A stretch of DNA of 64,000 nt, taken from positions 235,969,803 to 236,033,802 of the forward strand of contig NC_081415.1 in assembly GCF_030272615.1 (NCBI RefSeq), given 5' to 3'. Numbering within the stretch: position 1 is the first letter of the stretch; every line of letters starts with the position of its first letter. The DNA comes from Cryptomeria japonica (lineage: Eukaryota; Streptophyta; Pinopsida; Cupressales; Cupressaceae). The translations under genes were made by a program, and so were the position numbers. This document shows, piece by piece, positions 34,721 through 46,640 of the stretch. The notes beneath the pieces are model-generated. The model was not told the DNA's origin and did no database searches. It saw only the letters and a program-made list of their open reading frames with translations.

Positions 34721-35258
34721 TTGCTTATTTGAAGTTTGTTTGCTCTGGCTATAGCAATATTGAAGATGCCACTGACACTACTAGTCCTTGGCCTTTTGTT
34801 GAATGCAGAAATTGGAATCAATCCTAAGGGCTTTAAAGGATCTTTGATGTAACCAACCATCGCATGTTTCTCCTAGCACTTTCTTGTGAGAACTAGTATA
34901 TAATTGCTCACTAATAGTTCTAATATGTGGTTGTCACTATCATGACCATCCTCGAAGATTTTTTATTGATCACCTTCCTAATTGTTGTCTCAACTTCATT
35001 TGCATCAATTTTGAAAATCTTCTTGAGTTGGATCAAGGTCTCCTTGGTCAAACAAGGGCAGTTTTAACCAATGAATTGTATTTTGCAAATTGCGTTGTAC
35101 AAAAGAGATTCTAAATGATCAATTTATGAAGAGAGCTGATAAAATCTTACAGATGTATTCCGTCTGCGGTTTTCCGGGTTTGAATGATCGTCATAGTACA
35201 TCATAGAATGGGTGGTAAGACATCCCATGAAGAAAGTAGTAGTATCTATTGTAAATTT
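34721..35258. other. Non-coding spacer
   Basis: No recognised element. Some phrases suggest decayed coding sequence, but no domain is supportable. Confidence 0.3.
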
Positions 35259-35830
35259 TCAGAGTGGAAGATATTTCCACCTATTTTTATTGTTTGAAAT
35301 GATCTCCTCTTTAGTTTTCTCACAAGCTTGATTAGCAAGAAAATTTGCCATGCGAATCACCTCTTTTGATAGCAAAGTCTGTTGATTTTTTGTCCATGTA
35401 GTCCAAGATTGAACTATTAAACTTTGCAATGTTTGCAACTTCGAATTTAACACATGGTAGTTACAAATTGCATTTATGTAGATTTGTGAGTGAGTAACCT
35501 TCTATGTCTAAATTGTATATGCTTTCCTTTTTGCATAGTTACAATTTAATTAAAAGGACCATAAATTTTGCTTCATTGTGGGTTCCAATTTGAAGCTTTT
35601 TAGAAATTGCCGATACCAAATTCTTGTTCTCATTTCTTATAGCAACGCTTGTCCCAAAGTTACTTGGATTGGCACACATTGTGTTGTTAAAATTGAGTAT
35701 CAATCTCCCTTTTGGAGGTGGACACCACTTAATTTTGTCTCGTTGATCTTTCTTTGTTGTATATTGGAATTGTACTTCTTGTGAGGTATTCACACATCGC
35801 CCCATTGCAAATGGGGACCACCCCACTTTT
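35259..35830 (-). pseudogene. RNase H fragment of a LINE-type element
   Basis: The minus-strand frame from 35826 reads WCPPPKGRLILNFNNTMC, SNFGTSVAIRNENKNLVSAI and GTHNEAKFMVLL, matching the RNase H (RVT_3) pattern in which W-PPxGxLKLNFDGA is followed by G-G-VIRN and TNNEAE. The first catalytic Asp is Asn (LNFNN). A second piece, 35453-35259 (MANFLANQACEK), fits the C-terminal end. A 19-base T run near 35830 marks the upstream limit. Confidence 0.7.
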
Positions 35831-36019
35831 TTTTTTTTTTTTTCTTTCTTGGTTGTGTTAGAGTCTTTGCTATTAGTCTTTGCATTGAAGGGATAGAATT
35901 TCTCAAGAATCTAGAGGGTCATCATGTTAGGTTGAAGTAAGTCATCAAGCATGTGGCAAGAATGATTTATGGGTGAAAGACTTGAGGATTGAACAAACTG
36001 AGCAAAGTTAGGTGAAAGG

Positions 36020-37620
36020 ACTAAGTCAAGAGTCTTTCCTAAGGATGCGTACCTTGCTAAGGACATGACACCTTGTACCTTGCTTAGGACATGAGACCCC
36101 GTACCTTGCAAAGCTCCTAGAGCGAGATTTTGATATCCTGTCCTTGCTGAGGTCCCAGAGCGAATTTTGTCCAAAATCAAGTCATGTACCTTGGAGAGGT
36201 TCCAGAGTGAATTTTTGCATTTAGCTCTCGTACCTTGCTAAGGGTCAAGAGCGAATTTCTCCAAGTGAAGATCAAGAGTGAATCTATCCAAGTGAAGATC
36301 AAGAGCAAATTTCACCTCCAAGTCTTGTCCTTGCCAAGGTCCAAGAGCGATTTTTATCTTCAAGGTCATGTCCTTCCAAAGGACATAGAGCAAACTTTTC
36401 ATCTTGACCTTGTCCTTCCAAAGGACCTAGAGCGAACTTGACCTTTTCCTTGCCAAAGGCCTAGAGCGAATTTTGCTTCAAGTCTTGTCCTTGGAGAGGA
36501 CATGGAGCAAATTTTCTACCTTGACCTTGTCCTTGGAGAGGATCCAGAGCGAACTTGTTTCTTGTCCTTGCCATGGTCCTTGAACAAATTTTTGCCAAGT
36601 ATGTACCTCACAGAGACCTTAGAGCGAATTTGAAGATGTGTACCTTAGAAGGACTTTAGGGCGAATTTTGTCCAATTGGTGTACCTTGGAGAAGTCTTAG
36701 AGCGAGTTTTGTCTAGAATCATGTGCGTAACTTACACAAGGCCAAGAGGGAATTTTGCCTCAAGTCATGTCCTTTGAGCGAAATTCTCATTTAGACCCCG
36801 TCCTTGCTAAGGACATAGAGTGAACATTCTCACCTTGACCTTGCCCTTGCTAAGGACGGAGAGCGAATTTTATTTTAGGTCTCGTCCTTGCCAAGGTCAG
36901 AGAACGAAATTCCTTATGAAGAGCCTTGTCCTTCCAAAGGATCTAAGCGAACTTGACCCGGTCCTTCCAAGGGTCCTGGAGCGAATTTCATTTCATGCCT
37001 TGTCCTTCCAAGGGACATAGAGCGAATTTCTCCAAATCATGTACCTTGCCTCAAACTTGGAGCGAATTTTCATCCTAAGACAATGTACCTTGGCCACCAC
37101 ATATAACGAATTATGTTTTAGGTATTGGCCACCACATATAACGAATTATATTTTAGGTCTTGTCCTTGCCAAGGTCAGAGAGCGAAATTCTTTCAACAAG
37201 TCATGTACCTTACCAAGGTCATAGAGCGAATTTTCCATCTAATTCATGTCCTTGCCAAGGTCTTAGGGCAAGAATTTCACCAAGGTTGTGTACCTCCCTA
37301 GGGAACAAGAGCGAAAATTTTCATAATGAGCATACCTTGCCAAGGTACAAGGGCGAAATTTTGACTAAGGTGATGTACCTCATCAAGGTCCCAAAGCGAA
37401 TTTTGTTTTTGAGGCCTGTCCTTGCAAAGGACATAGAGTGAAATTCTTTGGAAGGATCCTAAGGCGAAGTTGAATTGATATCCTTGGAGAGGACATAGAG
37501 TGAAAATCTTTACTTAAGTCCTGTCCTTCCAAAGGACATGAAGCGAAATTTTATTTGGATCTTGTCCTTCCAAAGAACATAAAGTGAATTTTTTGAAATC
37601 ATGTATTAAACAAATTCCTC
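36020..37620 (+). repeat. ~1.6-kb array of degenerate ~50-60-bp units (CCTTGCCAAGG..AGAGCGAATTTT)
   Basis: Phrases of the type TGTCCTTGCCAAGG and TGTCCTTCCAAAGGA, followed by AGAGCGAATTTT, recur dozens of times with irregular spacing, for example near 36350, 36410, 36500, 36890, 36960, 37230 and 37400. Each unit holds a quasi-palindrome (CCTTGCCAAGG, TCCTTCCAAAGGA). No coding meaning. It probably belongs to the same LTR-type sequence that continues to 39900. Confidence 0.8.
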
Positions 37621-37699
37621 AAATCCAAGAGGTAAAGTCGACCAGCATGGGAAAGGTGATTTGCTATTTTAAAGTGATTCGGCCTTATACTCAAAAGAC

Positions 37700-38654
37700 A
37701 TGACCTTTGCCCTAAGTGCTTATAAAGGAGAAGTTAGAACATTCATTCTAACCATCAACTCAAACATTCTCTTCTCTTCAAATGCGAAAATGGGAGCAGA
37801 ATTAGCGAACTTCAGCAAAACATTAGTGAATTCCATTAGCATAAGGTCGAATTTCATCATTGGAGATGTAGGTCTAATCTTTGGAGCAGGCGAGATTCAT
37901 CATTTGAGCACCAAAGAGAAGCGAATTTGCTCAGCCAGCAAGCTTATCAGCCAGCGAATTCACCTTAAGATAGCCCAAATTTGCTCTAGGACATTAAGTT
38001 TGCCTTCCACACAGCGAATTCATTGATTATTGTCAGTCCTTTGATTAGATTTAGAAAGAAATCATCAAAAAATCAAAGATTAGATCAAGCTGTATATCAT
38101 GTGTGTTTGATGTACAATTGTTCATTTTGTAGGAGGTAAGGAAAGAGATCAAAGGGGCCAGGTTGAAGGAGGATCGGAACAAGGATCTCAAGGAGAGAAT
38201 TTCAGCATCAAGGTCAAGATACAAGGAAGAGGCCTTCATGATCTCCATCAACATCAAGAACACCTCAAGTGCATTAAGAAGACTCAAAGTGCTACTAGAT
38301 CATAAGATGGCAAAGGAGAGATCATAGAATCATCATAAGGCAGGATATACAAGCAAGGATAGAAGGAATGACTTGACCATGACACGTACTTCCTATCACC
38401 ACAATGCAAGATCAAGAGGCTTCATCAACAAACACTAGAGCATCAAGGAAGGATAACCTACATGATGGAAGAATGTTTTACAATTTTAAATTCCCTTTGG
38501 GAATCCAAGAATTGAAGTCAGTATGATGAAGAGCTACATTCAATCAAGTGCACCATCCACTCAAAGTACATCATGAGCAAGAGGAGGAACAATCAAGGTC
38601 ATCACACAATATCAAACATGATCAAAGAAGCAGATAGTTTCAGAAGAGTTAATC
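37700..38654 (+). other. Retrotransposon-like non-coding sequence
   Basis: Continues from the 36-kb array with recurring GCGAATTCA/AGCGAA phrases and purine-rich sequence, leading into the LTR-like block at 38655. No gag or pol motif. Confidence 0.35.
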
Positions 38655-39900
38655 AAAGTTCGCTTCTCATCAATCATCACATTGAGTAATTGAATAATGT
38701 TGAGTATCAAGAGATATTGCTCAACATTCCTTGACCAAGCAAAGTGCAAGATTGACGTGGCATCCCAGTCATTACTCCACCAATCAGAAAGGGTCTACAT
38801 CAGCTTGTCTTGATTCAATGAACTTGACTCACTAGTGATGGCACAAACTTCGAGGCACCTACTCTCGTTATCTATTGGTCATACCAAAGTGTTGTAATTA
38901 TTTCATTGGCCGAACTGAGTTTATTGTAACAAACCCTAATTAGGGTTTTCATTGTAAAATCTCGGCCATTGATTTCAAATGGATCTGAGCCATTGAATTG
39001 TATTGAGAGCATTATAAAAGGCTCAAGCTCTTCATTTGTAAAGGTTAATAGCTAATAGTTAATAGCAATAGAAGAATAGATAGTTTTGAAGAAAGAATAG
39101 CAATTAGAGTAGAGTAGGAGGAGAAGGCAGAAATTGTTGCCTAAGAGATGTAAATGAACTCCATTTTCGTTGAAGTTATGGTGAAGTGTGTTGTTTTCTT
39201 ACAATGTGCATGGTTTCTTGATGGATCTTCACGTTAGATGATAAATAAATTAGATTGAATGGAGGAATTTGTTGAATGTATTCATGTGGAATCTGCCTAG
39301 TCCATACCACTAGCCTCTTACTGATTGTAAGCATGCCTTGTGTGGTCAACTGGAATGATATGAGCTTAACTTCGAATCGTTCTACATTCATTGCTTATGC
39401 ATTAACTGGAATGGTGATCGATGTTTAACGGTATTGATTCGAATATCTTTGAAATATCCCTAGAAGATTGCAGTGAGCTTGTGTCAAATTGTTCAAGTTG
39501 ATGGTGAGACCTCGCTCAGTAGGATTCCAGCTAATCATTCAACTATCTTCTTACGTTCCAGGTCTTAGAATAGACTCTCTCAACCCTTTCCTTTTGCCAT
39601 TTTTTCAAACTCGAGCTAGTTTAGGATAAACAACATCACCATATAGCAACATCAGATGATCGAGTTCCAGCAAATCAAGCATTTAGGCATTCAAACGTAA
39701 GTCCCCTTATGATTTCAGCATAATCACATCAAACCAACAGAGCTTATCCACATGTAGTGACCCTACATTCATGAACCTTGGAGTCTTCTCAAGTGATCCT
39801 TAAGCAAATCTTCAACATTTGAGAGATTTTGTTCAAGAGAGGATAAGATACTTAAGGTATTTTATTCTGTGTTCGCATGTGCCTAAAAAACACATCAACA
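38655..39900 (+). mobile_element. LTR-type sequence with TATA box (inverted relative at 62.3-63.2 kb)
   Basis: From about 38655 to 39540 this matches, in opposite orientation, 63200-62290: shared phrases include GTTGAGTATCAAGAGATAT, CAGTCATTACTCCACCAATC, AACCCTAATTAGGGTTT and GGCTAGTGGTATGGA-type sequence. TATAAAAGG at about 39013 is a likely promoter. ACACATCAACA at about 39890-39900 is a plausible LTR 3' end. The 5' end is not fixed. Confidence 0.55.
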
Positions 39901-40410
39901 GTACCCTTGGGAGATTTTGAGGCTGTTCCATTTTCCATTAACGTCCCATCCCAACTTGTGATTTGTCTTAGGGAATATCCCATAATTTTTAGATACAATT
40001 AGTTGTATTAATTTTATTAACTATAATATTATAGAAAATGTATCATTATATTAATTATATATGGAAATTAAATAGTTAAATACATAATTATTCATTTATA
40101 ATGAAAAATAAGTTATTATTATTATTTTTTAAAATATTGATTATTTATACATTCAAATTAAATAGTAATCAACGAAAAAAATAATATTAATTGTATAGTT
40201 CTTTACATTATATAGAGGCAATGATATTTTATAAAAGTTAATACATAAAACGACTTTTATAAAACTCAAGATATAATAAAAATTGTTCAAGTTAAAAAAT
40301 AAAATGAATCTTGTAACAAAAAGATTTTTCTTGAAATGGAGCAATATCACCATACTCCTAGAAATGGATGTTAAAAATAGAAACAACGCTTTTGGCAATT
40401 TTATTAGCTA
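39901..40410. other. Very AT-rich spacer
   Basis: ATTA/TAAT-rich sequence without recognised features. Confidence 0.4.
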
Positions 40411-40429
40411 ACAATGGCCTCTTTTTTCG

Positions 40430-40770
40430 TTTTTGGTAACAAACAGTAGAAGATGTCCTTGAACGTGTCATGGTTATTGTTTTTTATAGCCACTATTTCA
40501 ACCACTTCAAAACTTATTCAATTCATAAGGATAAATTGAAACCTGATTTGAATTGACCCTTAGCCAATTAGAAAGTTGATGATATTAGATATCCAATGAG
40601 AATGCACCAACTTGGAAATTCCACATCAAACACCTATAGACAAAACAATTAGGAAAAAAAGTAAAGAATATTTTTCTTTCCATTTTTCTGGTTTGATTGA
40701 AATTGCCCTTGGACCTTAAGTTGTTATTATATACGGAAGGTATAGTGTGAGAACTATCCCTTCACTCAAA
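40430..40770 (-). mobile_element. LTR-family fragment (copy 2 of 3)
   Basis: CAACCACTTCAAAACTTATTC, TTAGCCAATTAGAAAGTT, CACCAACTTGGAAATTC and AGACAAAAC..GGAAAAAA follow the same order as related phrases at about 46455-46620. It is a fragment of the same LTR family seen at 34029 and 45954. Confidence 0.45.
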
Positions 40771-41279
40771 TGAATGAGCGAATTTTGCTTTAGAAAACCA
40801 GTCATCTTCAATAGCCCCCTTTTTCTTTCCATCGTACCAAATGCTCTTTATAATCTTTGTTTTTGGTCTTCATCACAAACCTATAGTATTTTATGATTAC
40901 CAATTCTAGCAGGCAATGCAATGTAAATAGCATCATCATTGTCTATAGCAACCCACTGTAATCATCTACATGTGTGTGGATTAATAATAATGAAGAATGG
41001 TGAAATATCTATCAATGTTGGAGAACCAACTCCATATGCATTGTCAGAGAGTTTTTGCCTAATTTTATAGGGATTAATTTTCTTGCATTTGAATTTATTA
41101 TAGGTCCCCTTGGGAAACTTATCCTTTCGTAGAAATATCATAATTGCATCATTGATTGTAATTGACCCACTTTCCTTTTCTCATTGGCCTTTTCCTTGTA
41201 TTTTAATTGTTTCTCCAAATTCACTTCTTATTTCCACATGTAATTGTTGCATATATATTCTATGAAGTCCTCGAACTTT

Positions 41280-43140
41280 GCATTTTTTCTATTAGCAACC
41301 ACCGTAATCAAATTTGTTATACATCTTGAAGATCTTCCATAGATAATGTGGAACGAGAAGCAATAGCTCACTTGTTAGCTAAATTTTTGTAGGTGAATTT
41401 TGCCTAGGCAAGAACAAAATCCAAGCAAGTAGGTTTGTCTCCAACTAAACTTCGAAGTAGATTATTAAGGCTCTTATTAACTACCTCCGTTTTTCCATTA
41501 GGGTGGGGATGAAATCCTCTATCACCCACAATCTTTGCCATAGCATCCACCAAAGATGAATCATAAACTTAGCATCCTTGTTAGATGTGATACTTCTAGA
41601 CAAATGCTGCAATCTTACCACATACTAGAAAAATAATCTAGCAATGTTTAATGTTTCATTGGTTTTCTTATAAAGTATCAAGTGAGATTTGGATGATTTG
41701 TCCATGACTTTAAAGATATTATCATTTCCCTTGTAAGTTCTAAGTAATCTCAAAACAAAATCCATACTAATATCTTCCCATGATCCATTTGGAAAAGGCA
41801 ATGGCTTATAAAAGTCTGTGTTCCTATTATGCCCTTTGCAAGTTGACACATTCTACACCTGGCAACAAACTTCTCTAGATTCTATTTTAGATGGCCAATA
41901 ATATTTCTCTTCAAACTGTAAAAGGATTTCTCCCTTACAAAATGACCACAAAGATCCCCTCCATGCATTTACGTTATGAAGTTCTCACTCATGGAGCCTT
42001 GGGGTATGCATAATTGCTGAATTTTAAACAAAGTTTCTTTGTGAATAAAGAAATCCTTAAGTACCGTAGCATCTTGACGTGCCCTCTAGATATCAACGAA
42101 TTCAAGATCAATGACTTCAAACTTTTCATAATCTTCAAAAAATCTATTGTTCAACCTAGTGCATTAGCTTATCTATTTGAATGTCCAAACATGTACTTCG
42201 AAACAAAAGAGTAACTTTGTAGGTATTTAACCCACATCATTGGTCTTTCATTCAGCTTCTCTAGGTTGTTCACATCAATGCTTGATGAACTATATAAGAA
42301 CAGTCTCTTTAGGCAATAAGTAGTGCCTCTATTTCCTCAATTCTTGGATGGTGTTATAGAACTCTTGGTCATAAGCATAATACTTTTGTTTTGCCTCATT
42401 TAATTTTTCAGCAAAGAAGGCTTAGGGTTTGCCCTCTTAACGCAGCACAACTTCAGTGACTCTACCACTTTTATCACAATCCCCTTGAAACATTAAAGCG
42501 TCTCTCTACTTTTGTTGTTTATGTAAATATATTCTTCATACAAGAAGTCAATAGTGGAAAAATTCCATTGAAATGTCATGAATTTTCTATTAAAACTATC
42601 CAATCTATTAAAGATTTTTACTTTTCACTTTTTGGTGTAGGCCACTCACGAATTGTAGTTACGTTTGTAGGTTCCATCTTTTACCCTTTTCTAGATGTCA
42701 CAAACTCAAATATATCAATTCCTCCCTAAAAATTGAGCAATTCAGATTTGTTAGCAGCTTTGCTTTAAATTTGGTATAACCTCTCAAATGTCACAAACGT
42801 TCTTCCTAAGTTTTGCTAAACACCAGTACATTGTCAAGATAAACCACAACGAATTTCTCATATATAATATTGGTATTTCAGTCCTTAGTCTCATGAAGGT
42901 ACTTGGGGCAATTATTAATCCAAGGGACATCGCTAACCATTCATATAATGCATCCTTAGTTCTCAAAGCAGTTTTCCACTCATCACCCTCTTGTATCCTA
43001 ATTTGAGGATATCCATTTTTTTAATCTATGTAGCAGAAATGTGTAGCACCACTTAAATGGTCTTATAAATCATCCCTTCTAGGTAAGGGGAGCCTATTTA
43101 AATTATAAATGTTGAGTTTGGCACAATAGAGGAATATTCT
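41280..43140 (-). pseudogene. Ty3/gypsy pol remnant: RT, RNase H, integrase
   Basis: Minus-strand blocks in normal order. RT: LNIYNLNRLPLPRRDDL (about 43090), DALYEWLAMSLGLIIAPSTF (about 42930) and VVVYLDNVLVFSKT (about 42840). RNase H: AFFAEKLNEAKQKYYAYDQ (about 42410) and HYLLPKE (about 42320). Integrase: KYYWPSKIESREVC (about 41900), WEDISMDFVLRLLRTYKGND (about 41780) and SITSNKDAKF (about 41585). The YLDD box reads YLDN (AAT at 42830-42832), and the second integrase Asp (usually SDRDxKF) is Asn (AAC at 41580-41582). Many frameshifts and stops. No LTR pair could be assigned to it. Confidence 0.85.
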
Positions 43141-43496
43141 TTAGTGTTTAGCTAAGGGCATCACAAAACCCAGCCTCGAAAGCTCAAACTAACGTATTCA
43201 CAGTACCAAATCCAGTCACAATGCACCAACACATTCAAGCCTTCATAGGAGAAAAACAATAGAAGGCTGGAGAGATTTTGGTAATATAACCTTTTGTAAA
43301 CTCGTACAATCATAAAAACTTTCTTCAAACTATGAGCCACTATATATAGGCAATAACCAAAACTAGAATCCATAAATGGTTTCTAAAATCATGAGAGAAA
43401 ATCATGGGCACCAATATCTCCATGCAAGACCCAAAACTAGAAACTGCCAATGGTTTTCAAAATTGTTAGAGAAAAGCATGGGCTAAAAGCAGCCCC
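43141..43496. other. Decayed sequence upstream of the gypsy RT
   Basis: Probably protease-to-RT linker of the same element. No protease motif could be read. Confidence 0.3.
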
Positions 43497-45500
43497 TATC
43501 ATGTCCCATTTTTTAAAATTAAGATAATTAATAACATTATTTAAGTTGGGTTCAATAATCTATAATTTTGAGGGGGACTTAATAAAATTATTATAATTAA
43601 AATAAAAAAGGTGTTTTTAAACATCAATATCAAAATAAATGTATTGTAAAATACCTTCTTTTTTTTAATAAAGAAGTGTTTTTAAATACTTGGAGGGAAA
43701 TCTTATGACCCAAGGGCACAATTTAAAAAGGTATCAAGGAGGTGCCTATCTTCATTTAAGATCATTCAAGTTAACCTTTTTACATCCAAATTTCAGATTT
43801 GAGCAGTTTGTTCAATCTAGGGCATCCAAGGGCAAAAACCTTTGGTTTGTTTTGAGTTTGAGAGGACAGAAACCCTCTTGGATTACACATTTGGTATCAA
43901 GGATGGAAACCCTTGTTTCCCATTTGGGATGATTTCATCCGGGGATCACAATTGTGTTGATTTGTTGTTGTGGATTTGAAGACCTTTTTTCAGTTTGCTA
44001 TAGTGGAGCTACAGTTTTTTTTGCTATTTTTTAAAGTTTTCAAGCAAGATCCCAGCGAGAAGCGATTAGTTTGCAAGCACATTTGGTGATTGGCACTTGG
44101 AGGGTTTCATTGTTGGATTTTTAGAATTTATTGCTGCTGTTCATCATCATTTTCAGCTAGATTTGAGACACCACTTTGAGGAGGAAATTTATTGCCAACA
44201 TTTTTTCACTTTTAAACCCTACTTGCTAGATTACAAGTGATGTCTGCATTTTTTGGTGGCTGATTATCAAAATTTCATGCTGGATCTGAGCGCTAGCTAT
44301 ATCTAGGACATTGTTACATCATATGTTATTGATTTTTCAAGGGTTTGCGTGCACATTAGTCATTCGTTGCCTAGCATTTATTGTAGATCAGTGGAATACC
44401 GGCACTTGTGGGTCAAATAGCATCACCCATACAACCTTTATACATCATAGCAGCCATTTGTCATCATTCTATATAGTTTATCAACATCAAGGAGGGTAGG
44501 ATGAGACTTGGTGGGGAGCTGTACTAGTATTGTTTGCTCCTGCATAGCAACTTTTATACCATTTTACCAGCCACCACAATTCTAAAATCCCTACTGCAGC
44601 CTACAGTATTTCATACCAGTATTTGAAGTCAAACAAGACTCTTTAAGGATGTCTAGATCTGCATTTTGTGATCGATCTTTTAATACTAAAATCAGAAAAA
44701 AATACTGTATTATGCATTGTAATCATTTCCAGCTCAGTGGGTAAATAAAAACAAATCTCTATGGGCTCCCAAAGTTACTATCTGATGTTGAATGATGCTA
44801 ACATGATTATTTTAATTTAGATCCGAGTGTTTGGAGTAATCTAGGGTTTATTTCCAGCAATTGTAATTGACGAGATTGATCATATGAAGTGTTGAATAAG
44901 CAACTGAGGATGTGTTACTGTGTTTTCAGTCAATTCTTTTCAATTTTTATTTGCCATTCCAGCTTGGCTTGGTTTTCAAAATTTAGAAAAAATACAAAAT
45001 TTCATAAAGTGAGACAAATATTGCGTGAATTTAATTGGGTACATTACATTCTCTTTTAACTAAAGCTCTTAACCCGTGATCTTATTTAGCTTTTTGGTAA
45101 TGTGCACATGCAAACTAAAGGTATTCCTATCTTATCCAAGTCAACTTTCATGCTCTTTCTAATTCAACAACACTTATCCACCTTACAAGTTGTCATAGTT
45201 GCATTTTTCAACTTTCACGATAATTAAGTGAAAACTACAAATTGCCAAATTAAAACTAAATGTGACAATGAAATACAATTAAACAATTAAATACAAATAC
45301 TGGAAAAGCAAGGTTAGGACAACTTTTTATCAGTAATTTCATCTTTAATTGTTAGTCTAAACCCATTAATGTACCTTGAAACATTTCTTCAGTATTTTAG
45401 AATGGTCATCTGTGATCGTGAATCTGTGCAGTGGAGATTTTATAATTTCTTAAATACTATAATAGAATAATCAGAAGGCAAAAAATTATCGTTTTGTCTC
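43497..45500. other. Possible LTR start and non-coding sequence
   Basis: TGTCCCATTTTTTAAAATTA near 43497 resembles an LTR start, followed by AT-rich then mixed sequence to about 44500. From there to 45500 I see nothing recognisable. Confidence 0.25.
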
Positions 45501-45509
45501 ACTTAACAT

Positions 45510-45935
45510 TCTAACCCATACTGTGAATCTTTTTTTTGGTCCACAAATTCTTTCTTGTTGTACTTGGTCCCACCAACATGATGCATGGCCCTCTTGGAGC
45601 AAACCTTTTGTAGTCTTCAGTTTGCTCCAAATCGAAGTACTTCTCCACGTCTAATATCTAGTCAATCAACTTTTCCGAATTCAGATTGCTAGCATAACTG
45701 GGTAATTCTATCCAAGGTGTGCTTCCCATATTAGCAATAGCCTTGATTTCCCTTTCATCGTATTCTTCTAACTCCTCATTTTTTTTTTGAATTAATCACA
45801 TTTAAAACTCTTTCTTTTTTTGGCAGATTCCATGGCTTCCATTTGACCTGTAAATCTTTGATGGCTTCCAATAGCTCTATGCTTCCAAAGTATCTAGGGT
45901 CTCTTCCTCCCCAAAGAGAATGCCTAGATACTTCA
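45510..45935 (-). pseudogene. Ty3/gypsy gag fragment
   Basis: Minus-strand pieces read IELLEAIKDLQVKWKPW (about 45880), ANMGSTPWIELPSYASNLNS and EKLID..LDVEKYFDLEQTED (about 45680), then YKRFAPRGPCIML. The pattern W-..IEKYFDxE-..DxKRVKFA-LKG is that of the retrotransposon gag (capsid) domain. A frame change hides the LKGHA-LWW part. It starts shortly after the PBS at 45940-45951, the expected place. Confidence 0.6.
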
Positions 45936-45939
45936 AACT

Positions 45940-45951
45940 GCTCTGATAACA
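45940..45951 (-). other. tRNA-iMet-like primer-binding site
   Basis: The minus strand reads TGTTATCAGAGC, one base from TGGTATCAGAGC, separated by AG from the LTR end ..TGTGCCA at 45954. Confidence 0.7.
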
Positions 45952-45953
45952 CT

Positions 45954-46640
45954 TGGCACAGTTGCTGAAGTGGGTCAGGGAAAACCAATAGACTCCAGCA
46001 ATGCAGACAAGAGTTACAAAGCATAAGTGTGAAAAAAATTTAATAAAAAAAATGAACAGTCTATTAAAACCTTTAAGTTTCAAATTGAGAGCTGATGAGT
46101 TTTTGCCAAAGCACTAGGCAGTCTTAGTCCTAAATACAGTGACACAGACTGTGACAGTCAATCACAATGAATTTAAAAAATGAAAACAGAACCAGAAAGC
46201 AAATCCCAGCAAATTAGGCTCACAATGCACAGAGGCTTCTGCTTATATTTCAATTACTTTGCCTTAACTGGGTTTTCAGATCTACGCTTCTGCTAATGTT
46301 AGAAATACTCTACCTCAGACTCACACTTCTGCTGATCAATATGCAGCAAATATAAAAGATCCCTCTTGGAGACACAAGAAGGCAGCCCTTCAATTGTAAG
46401 CGGAAGAAGCTGTCAATTTTGCATTGATATCTTTTCTTATAGGCCCTGTTTCCACCACTTATAAACTTCTTGAATTCATGAGGATAAAATATAATTTATT
46501 TTCTTAGACAGTCAGCCAATCAGAAAGTTCATGTCATCAGAAAACCCATGAGAAAGTCCCAACTTGGAATTTACTGTCCCATATGGGACACCCTCAGACA
46601 AAAAAGAAAAGGTTTTCTTCTCTCTTTTTTTGTTATTCTA
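45954..46640 (-). mobile_element. 5' LTR of the gag-bearing gypsy element (copy 3 of 3)
   Basis: The edge at 45954 is defined by its position beside the PBS. The sequence is shared with 34029 onward (first ~350 bp) and, further on, with 40430-40770. The outer border is not exact; AGACAAAAAAGAAAAGG near 46600 is the last shared phrase. Confidence 0.6.

Noticed and set aside
45776-46083. Minus-strand frames read as a LINE RT (KYLGIL-like motif)
   Set aside because: The adjoining blocks (WKPW, DVEKYFDLEQTED) and the PBS next to it fit a gypsy gag much better.
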